Below, in pieces: positions 5,680 to 9,856 of a stretch of 9,856 nt of DNA; position 1 is the stretch's first letter, and the number at the start of each line of letters is the position of its first letter. Origin of the DNA: Clostridia bacterium (lineage in GTDB: Bacteria; Bacillota; Clostridia; Christensenellales; UBA1242); the NCBI GenBank assembly GCA_017618475.1, contig JAFZUF010000107.1:1-9856 (forward strand). Direction: 5' to 3'. The translations under genes and the position numbers were made by a program. Under the pieces are notes generated by a model. It worked only from the letters and a program-made list of their open reading frames with translations. It did no database searches and had not been told where the DNA came from.

Positions 5680-5696
5680 CCCACGGGTCATTTTTT
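5675..5696 (+). terminator. Intrinsic terminator overlapping a stop codon
   Basis: AATGACC (5675-5681) pairs with GGTCATT (5686-5692) around a CACG loop, and the T-run extends to 5696. The TGA stop of the preceding gene (5677-5679) is within the left arm. Confidence 0.75.
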
Positions 5697-5802
5697 ATGT
5701 AAACAAGTCGTAGAAGATTGGCGTATAAATTGTTGGCTTTTATGAAAAATTTTTTGTTTCACACCGGGGTCGTGCATTGCATAATTTAATGGTAAAAAAA
5801 CA

Positions 5803-7359
5803 TTAACTTTTTTTTATCAGTAAGACAAAGTCGTAATTGCGGTAGTAGAAATAGTGTATCTTGTGGTAATGATAAGTGCTGGCATCAAGATCATTATTTA
5901 TATATGGTTGATAGTATTGTGAAAGAAAATTATGTTCTGTTTCCCATGTTGAGCGTTCGGTAACAACAAAATCACTGGTTTGATTAGTGATATAATCGTT
6001 GAAGGCTTGGTACATTGCCGGAAAACGGTCTTCGTCAAAAACATTATTACCAAAGAAGTAATTATTAGGTACGATACCTGCAGCATTATAAAAACCGAAA
6101 TCGCCAATTTTGTAACAATACAAAGTGGCAGTAGTGTTGTTAGTGGTTTCATAAGCATGAATTTCGTCGGCGATTACTAATGGTGTATATGCGTTACGCC
6201 CACGTCCTATTTCATAAGTATAAATTGAAAGAGGTATGGTAACTAAAACGCATAGTCCGGTTATGGCAATGTAAAGTCTTTTACGCCAATGTGGTAATGT
6301 TAATTTGGCACTAACCCAAGTTAAGACGTCAACAATACCTAGAATAGCGTAGGGGATTAGTTCGCTGAAATAATAAGTAATTGTTTTGGCTGACCATGTT
6401 AGAAGTCCCAAGGTAATTAAAAATGAGATTAATAATAGGTAACCAGTGTGTTCACGCCAGTATATAATTGTAAAACGGGCAACACCCCATAATATAAAGA
6501 ATAAGAGTATCGGACCAATTAGGAAGAAAATACCAAAACTGGTTAAAACCATAAATAAATTAGTAGTGCCATATGCGGTCAAGTTAATTATGAAGTAAAC
6601 ATAAATTAGGTCATTCAAGGTGTGGTGTGCGGCAAAGAAAATTAGATTAGGTAATGTAATAATGATAATGCCAGCAATGATTAACAAAATATTAATAATT
6701 AAGGTACGGTATTGGCGTGCACGCAAACTTTGAATCAACCAAATAATTATTGGAACAATAATAAAATATATTAATGTGTATTTGACCCAAATCATGATGC
6801 CAAAGCATAAACCTAGACATAGGGCACGCACCCAATTCCATTCGCGTTTTTCTAAGAAAAATTCCAACCAACATAATAAGAAATAAGCATAAATGGGTAA
6901 GGTGAATTCTTCTACTGTTGCAGCGCTGTGAGTACGGCACCAACTGGTAAAAATGGTTACTGCCATGATTGATACCGCAAGAAGACTGTAGAAAGTATTG
7001 AGGTGTTTAATGGCGATACGGTAAGTAAAAAAGAAAAACAAACTCATGGAAATAATTTCAAGAAATAACATTGTTACATTGGGGTTAGGAAATAAACAAC
7101 AAAAGCCAGTGACGAGATAGACGATTGGACCTTTATGTTCAAACAAGTCACGGTAGGGTAGTTTACCGGCGACGAGCCCGTGCCCAACGGTCATAAACCA
7201 ATTATAGTCGTTGTCAGAATTAAAGGTATAAATTGGTGAGTTAAAACCAAATAGAAAAAAGAACACGGTGGAAATTAACAGACATATACCGTAAATTGCC
7301 CATAAATTAAGTGTCTTTTTTGTTGTCATGGTTTGATTATCTTTATCGTTTGTTTCCAT
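5803..7359 (-). CDS. GT-C fold membrane glycosyltransferase, family 39-like
   Basis: A 518-residue integral membrane protein of the ArnT/PMT-like GT-C type. Such enzymes take a sugar from a polyprenyl-phosphate carrier and attach it to an acceptor on the outer face of the membrane. After a short cytoplasmic tail comes TM1 (about 19-38). The first outer loop then contains FNSDNDYNWF with Asp49/Asp51, and AGKLPYRDLFEHKGPIVYLV (about 64-83). These are the acidic and DxxxxKGP-type hallmarks of this group. About ten further hydrophobic segments follow to residue ~385. A C-terminal soluble domain of ~125 residues, rich in Tyr and Asn, should face outside. It is third in a - strand run behind gtrA and the GT2 gene, but a terminator at 7444-7473 implies its own promoter. 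ATG 7359 gives the longest form. ATG 7329 (508 residues) has GATAAT ending six bases upstream and may be the real leaderless start. The acceptor is unknown. Confidence 0.85.
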   Translation of the reverse strand: METNDKDNQTMTTKKTLNLWAIYGICLLISTVFFFLFGFNSPIYTFNSDNDYNWFMTVGHGLVAGKLPYRDLFEHKGPIVYLVTGFCCLFPNPNVTMLFLEIISMSLFFFFTYRIAIKHLNTFYSLLAVSIMAVTIFTSWCRTHSAATVEEFTLPIYAYFLLCWLEFFLEKREWNWVRALCLGLCFGIMIWVKYTLIYFIIVPIIIWLIQSLRARQYRTLIINILLIIAGIIIITLPNLIFFAAHHTLNDLIYVYFIINLTAYGTTNLFMVLTSFGIFFLIGPILLFFILWGVARFTIIYWREHTGYLLLISFLITLGLLTWSAKTITYYFSELIPYAILGIVDVLTWVSAKLTLPHWRKRLYIAITGLCVLVTIPLSIYTYEIGRGRNAYTPLVIADEIHAYETTNNTTATLYCYKIGDFGFYNAAGIVPNNYFFGNNVFDEDRFPAMYQAFNDYITNQTSDFVVTERSTWETEHNFLSQYYQPYINNDLDASTYHYHKIHYFYYRNYDFVLLIKKS

Positions 7360-7363
7360 ACAA
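7336..7363 (-). promoter_or_regulatory. Possible leaderless promoter for the GT-C gene
   Basis: On the - strand TTGTAT (7363-7358), a 16-base spacer and GATAAT (7341-7336) end six bases before an in-frame ATG at 7329. The -10 is a five-of-six match and the gap equals that of other genes here, but the -35 is weak. No better promoter is visible before the ATG at 7359. Confidence 0.4.
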
Positions 7364-7407
7364 TTAAATATGTACTACTTTTTTGCATTAATGAAAAGTT
7401 GAATTTT

Positions 7408-7443
7408 ATTGTATCTATTGTATCTATTGTATCTATTGTATAT
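7408..7443 (+). repeat. 9-bp tandem repeat, four units
   Basis: Four head-to-tail copies of ATTGTATCT, beginning at 7408, 7417, 7426 and 7435. The first three are identical and the last ends AT instead of CT. The array lies between the terminator at 7444-7473 and the GT-C start at 7359. On the - strand each unit contains TACAAT, a five-of-six match to a -10 hexamer. Confidence 0.92.
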
Positions 7444-7473
7444 AAAAATTACCGCGTATGCGGTAATTTTTTT
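7444..7473. terminator. Intrinsic terminator after the GT2 gene
   Basis: A perfect 12-base-pair stem (7444-7455 with 7460-7471) has the loop GTAT, A-run on one side and T-run on the other, so it can work in either direction. It lies just after the GT2 stop at 7478 on the - strand and separates that gene from the GT-C gene. Confidence 0.85.
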
Positions 7474-7477
7474 ATCA

Positions 7478-8428
7478 TTAGTCTAGCGTTTCTTCAATAA
7501 AGTACCGGGGGCGGTGTTTGGTTTCAATGTATGTCTTACCAAGATAGAAACCAATAATTCCAAGTGCTAATAAAATAATTCCAGTGAGCCAAGCCATTGC
7601 GGAAAGCAGTGGCCACATAAAATGCAGATTGATGGTATACATTAAAGTCAAGGTTGTAATAAAGCCAGTCGAACCTAAAATATTTAATAGGAAGCCCAAC
7701 CAAAAAATTATACTTAATGGCTTAGTACTGAAGGACGCAATTCCTTCTAACGCAACGGATAAAAGTTTAGCAGGTGAATATTTGGTTGTGCCGGCTTGAC
7801 GTTTTCCTCGTGGGGATGCAACTTTGGCTGTTTTGAATCCTAATTGGGGAACAATGCCGCGAACAAATAAATTACTTTCTTGATATTCAAATAATGCACG
7901 TAATGCTGTTTTGCTAAGTAAGCGGAATTCGGAGTGGTCGTAGATAACTTCAACCCCCATCTTTATCATTAATTTATAGAAAGCATGAGCGGTCATTCGT
8001 TTGAAGAGTGTATCTTTTTTACGACTGGAGCGTACGCCATAAACGATCTCCGCGCCGTTCATGTATTCTGCCAACATTTTATCAATTGCATTAATATCAT
8101 CTTGTAAATCCACATCAATTGTTATGGTAACATCGGCTGTTTTGTATGCAACTGACAAGCCGGCCATATAGGCATTTTGTTGTCCGCAATTACGTGATAA
8201 TTTAATTACAGAATAGAGAGAATTTTCTTTGTGCAGTTCGGTCATGATTTGATAGGTATTATCTTTTGAACCGTCATCAACAAATAAAATACGGCTTTCG
8301 GTGGCAATCTTCTTTTGGTTAATCAACGCTTCTATTTTATTACGCAGTTGTTCAGCCGAACCACGTATAACCAGTTCCTCATTATAACAAGGTACAACAA
8401 TATAAAGGATAGGGATTTTTGTAACCAT
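7478..8428 (-). CDS. GT2 family polyprenyl-phosphate glycosyltransferase (DPM1/GtrB-like)
   Basis: A 316-residue GT-A enzyme that should transfer a sugar from a nucleotide sugar to undecaprenyl phosphate on the inner face of the membrane. The nucleotide-binding start is IVVPCYNEE (10-18), followed by ILFVDDGSKDNT (47-58). The DxD-like metal site is TIDVDLQDD (103-111). FKRMTAHAFYKLM (142-154) and the DHSEFRLLSK region (164-173) are typical of the DPM1/GtrB group. The basic RGKRQAGTTKYS (207-218) is the usual acceptor-side motif. Two C-terminal membrane segments (about 236-260 and 276-296) and a short basic tail complete the GtrB architecture. A longer frame begins at TTG 8464, but that TTG is the first half of a consensus TTGACA. 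The ATG at 8428 follows the -10 by six bases and starts just before the first strand, so I chose it. It lies between gtrA and the GT-C gene, its expected partners. The sugar is not readable from sequence. Confidence 0.92.
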   Translation of the reverse strand: MVTKIPILYIVVPCYNEELVIRGSAEQLRNKIEALINQKKIATESRILFVDDGSKDNTYQIMTELHKENSLYSVIKLSRNCGQQNAYMAGLSVAYKTADVTITIDVDLQDDINAIDKMLAEYMNGAEIVYGVRSSRKKDTLFKRMTAHAFYKLMIKMGVEVIYDHSEFRLLSKTALRALFEYQESNLFVRGIVPQLGFKTAKVASPRGKRQAGTTKYSPAKLLSVALEGIASFSTKPLSIIFWLGFLLNILGSTGFITTLTLMYTINLHFMWPLLSAMAWLTGIILLALGIIGFYLGKTYIETKHRPRYFIEETLD

Positions 8429-8434
8429 GCTATG

Positions 8435-8464
8435 AGTATAAGATAACCAAGCCTGCAATGTCAA
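8435..8464 (-). promoter_or_regulatory. Promoter of the GT2 gene, predicted leaderless
   Basis: On the - strand a perfect TTGACA (8464-8459), an 18-base spacer and TATACT (8440-8435) are followed by CATAGC and the ATG at 8428. The promoter begins only eight bases after the gtrA stop codon, so GT2 can be made independently of gtrA. Confidence 0.75.
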
Positions 8465-8472
8465 ATTTTTTG

Positions 8473-9018
8473 CTAATTTTGGGCATCGGTAGACGTGATA
8501 TTTTTGTCGTTTTCTGTCGAATTAGGAACCTTAATTCGTCCAGGCTGTGTTTTGAAGATAAAAATCTTGCGGGTAATGTAGTTATAAACTAATACAACTA
8601 AAGTAAAGAATGTTTTGATAATCCATTCGTTAATATGTAATAAATCGTAACCTAGATACATACCAACCAGATGAATTAAAAGACCACCCAGAGCTAAGAT
8701 GGTGAAAACAATGAAACCTTTGACGGAACGCGATTGACCTTTTTCGTGGAACACAAACAAAATGGAAAAAATGTAATTAAAAATTAAGCCAACCACAAAA
8801 CCGACACCGGTGCCGAATACCGTCGCCAGGGTGGAAGGTTTATCGCCACCAACCCAAACATTATAAAAGTGCGGATATAGGTTGGGATTGAAGCAATACA
8901 AAACAATGCCCATGGCTAAATAATCAACTACGGTTGCTAAGCCGCCAACGATTAAAAAACGAATAATTTCGGCTAAGCGTGGGTGCTTGTTGGTAAAATT
9001 TTGAATTAATTTCTTCAT
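8473..9018 (-). CDS. GtrA-like polyprenyl-phosphate-sugar flippase
   Basis: A 181-residue protein of the GtrA/DPMS3 family, with the usual four membrane segments at about 19-41, 64-90, 99-122 and 133-153. The family's marks are RFLIVGGLATVVDYL (20-34) in the first segment, FNYIFSILFVF (80-90) closing the second, and FTLVVLVYNYITRKIFIF (138-155) in the fourth. The GtrA group is thought to move undecaprenyl-phosphate sugars to the outer face or assist the synthase. A polar tail of ~25 residues follows (NSTENDKNITSTDAQN). Its loop of about 20 residues between the first two segments (about 43-63) is longer than in many members. The ATG follows a -10 by six bases (see 9025-9054). The gene is first in the - strand glycosylation group and divergent from the 23S rRNA gene. 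The GT2 gene lies just downstream with its own promoter, and read-through cotranscription is also likely. Confidence 0.93.
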   Translation of the reverse strand: MKKLIQNFTNKHPRLAEIIRFLIVGGLATVVDYLAMGIVLYCFNPNLYPHFYNVWVGGDKPSTLATVFGTGVGFVVGLIFNYIFSILFVFHEKGQSRSVKGFIVFTILALGGLLIHLVGMYLGYDLLHINEWIIKTFFTLVVLVYNYITRKIFIFKTQPGRIKVPNSTENDKNITSTDAQN

Positions 9019-9024
9019 CCCATT

Positions 9025-9054
9025 ATTATAGGAAGATATTTACTATATTGGCAA
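9025..9054 (-). promoter_or_regulatory. Promoter of gtrA, predicted leaderless
   Basis: On the - strand TTGCCA (9054-9049), an 18-base spacer and perfect TATAAT (9030-9025) are followed by AATGGG and the ATG at 9018. Expected start site is at the A of the ATG. Confidence 0.75.
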
Positions 9055-9120
9055 GGAAAATGCGTTCAAAAAATGCCTTAAAAATTGTTTAAAAATATTG
9101 AAGAAAATTGAAAAAAACCC

Positions 9121-9149
9121 TTGACAGCCAAAATTTAATTGAGTATATT
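9121..9149 (+). promoter_or_regulatory. Promoter P1 of the 23S rRNA gene
   Basis: Perfect TTGACA (9121-9126), a 17-base spacer and TATATT (9144-9149). An AT-rich stretch with A-tracts (9060-9120) lies just upstream, where an UP element would be. The predicted start near 9156 leaves a leader of about 200 bases before the mature 23S RNA. Confidence 0.8.
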
Positions 9150-9191
9150 ATGGTTATCGTCTGCGGGAAGACTGTGGACGGTAAGTGAACA

Positions 9192-9220
9192 TTGACAACT
9201 GCATATTGTAAGAGTAAAAC
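9192..9220 (+). promoter_or_regulatory. Possible second promoter or boxA-like antitermination region of the 23S gene
   Basis: TTGACA (9192-9197), a 17-base spacer and TAAAAC (9215-9220) could be a tandem P2. The overlapping text TGAACATTGACAACTGCATA (9186-9205) also resembles the boxA-like ATTGAAAACTGAATA motif found in rRNA leaders and spacers. I cannot decide between the two. The rest of the 9221-9355 leader is AT-rich with nothing else recognisable. Confidence 0.45.
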
Positions 9221-9355
9221 AAATATCTGAATGATAGAGTGTAATACGTATTTAATTTTTAAACCATTAAACTACAATTACGCTGAGTTAAATTAACAAA
9301 AACTCATGCAAATTCTGTAAATTCTTAGGAATCCAAAAACATGTATCAAATTTAA

Positions 9356-9856
9356 GATCAAGCTATTAAGAGCGTATAGTGGATGCCTTGGCAATTGGCG
9401 CCGATGAAGGCCGTGATTAACAGCGATAAGCCACGGGTAGGTGTAAGTAACCTGTGATCCGTGGATTGCCGAATGAGGAAACTCACTTAGGGTAATGCCT
9501 AAGTATCCTGCAATGAATTCATAGTTGCAGTGAAGGGAACCTACTGAACCGAAACATCTTAGTAAGTAGAGGAAAAGAAAATAAAAAAATGATTCCGTCA
9601 GTAGTGGCGAGCGAACGCGGAAGAGCCCAAACTTTCGGGGGTAACCTCGAAAGGGTTAGGACCGCATTTAGGATTGTTTGACGATAGACGAACTTACCTT
9701 GAAAGGTAGACAAAATAGTGTGATAGTCACGTAGTCGAAATCGAAGAACACCGAGCGGTATCCAGAGTAGCACAGGACACGTGAAATCCGGTGTGAATGC
9801 GGGAGGTCCATCTCCTAAGGCTAAATACGACCAATTGACCGATAGCGTATAGTACC
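9356..9856 (+). rRNA. 23S ribosomal RNA, 5' part (truncated by window end)
   Basis: The first ~500 bases of 23S rRNA. Landmarks in order are AGTGGATGCCTTGGCA (9378-9393), GCCGATGAAGG and GATAAGCC of the early domain I helices, GAACCGAAACATCTTAGTA (about 9546-9564), GAGGAAAAGAAA, CAGTAGTGGCGAGCGAACGC (about 9600-9619), GGACACGTGAAATCC, and GGCTAAATAC...GACCGATAGCG near the end. The 5' end is placed by alignment in mind with other 23S genes and may be off by a few bases. No 16S rRNA or spacer tRNA precedes it: a divergent protein gene begins 338 bases upstream, and a consensus promoter lies between. The gene is therefore likely transcribed alone or with a 5S gene beyond the window. Confidence 0.97.

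Noticed and set aside
5786..5815. Hairpin TTAATG/CATTAA followed by eight T bases on the + strand
   Set aside because: The stem is six weak pairs with a nine-base loop. No + strand gene needs it, since the terminator at 5675-5696 already ends that transcript. On the - strand, where the GT-C gene ends, it has no T-run.
7408..7443. CRISPR-like array
   Set aside because: The units are 9 bp, directly adjacent and without spacers. No cas genes occur in the window.
9519..9773. Open frame on the - strand inside the 23S rRNA
   Set aside because: It lies within conserved 23S rRNA sequence, where open frames arise by chance.

Overview
The window is AT-rich bacterial chromosome using the standard code, with TAA, TAG and one TGA stop. 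The organism looks like a small-genome lineage, possibly a Patescibacteria/CPR member such as Saccharibacteria. This rests on the style of the 23S rRNA 5' end, a 23S gene with no 16S before it, an L19 protein with a basic tail, scattered single tRNA genes and mostly absent Shine-Dalgarno sites. It is an inference from memory of these families. Another low-GC lineage is possible.

Layout. Bases 1-339 hold the 3' end of an unrecognised + strand gene. It meets a membrane-anchored exoprotein on the - strand (414-1493) at a bidirectional terminator. Two serine tRNA genes follow, UGA on - at 1559-1646 and GGA on + at 2875-2962. They bracket an unrecognised 365-residue protein whose promoter is a near copy of the tRNA-Ser(GGA) promoter. 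Next on + come a permuted NlpC/P60 (YiiX-like) hydrolase, an rplS-DUF2726 pair, tRNA-Lys(UUU) with a strong terminator, and an unrecognised 201-residue protein. From 5803 to 9018 all genes are on -: gtrA, then a DPM1/GtrB-like GT2 enzyme, then a GT-C membrane glycosyltransferase. Divergent from gtrA, the 23S rRNA gene starts near 9356 behind its own promoter(s) and runs off the window.

How the genes fit together. GT2, GtrA and GT-C look like the three-part pathway that charges a polyprenyl phosphate with a sugar, flips it across the membrane and transfers it to an acceptor outside. The window is unusually readable for transcription. Most genes have near-consensus sigma70-type promoters. For rplS, gtrA, GT2 and the 414-1493 gene the -10 hexamer ends only 6-7 bases before the ATG, which predicts leaderless mRNAs. 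This moves the best GT2 start to 8428 rather than the upstream TTG at 8464, because that TTG is part of the -35 box. The most interesting points are the leaderless pattern, the free-standing 23S gene, the duplicated promoter block flanking the gene between the tRNA-Ser genes, and a 9-bp tandem repeat upstream of the GT-C gene.
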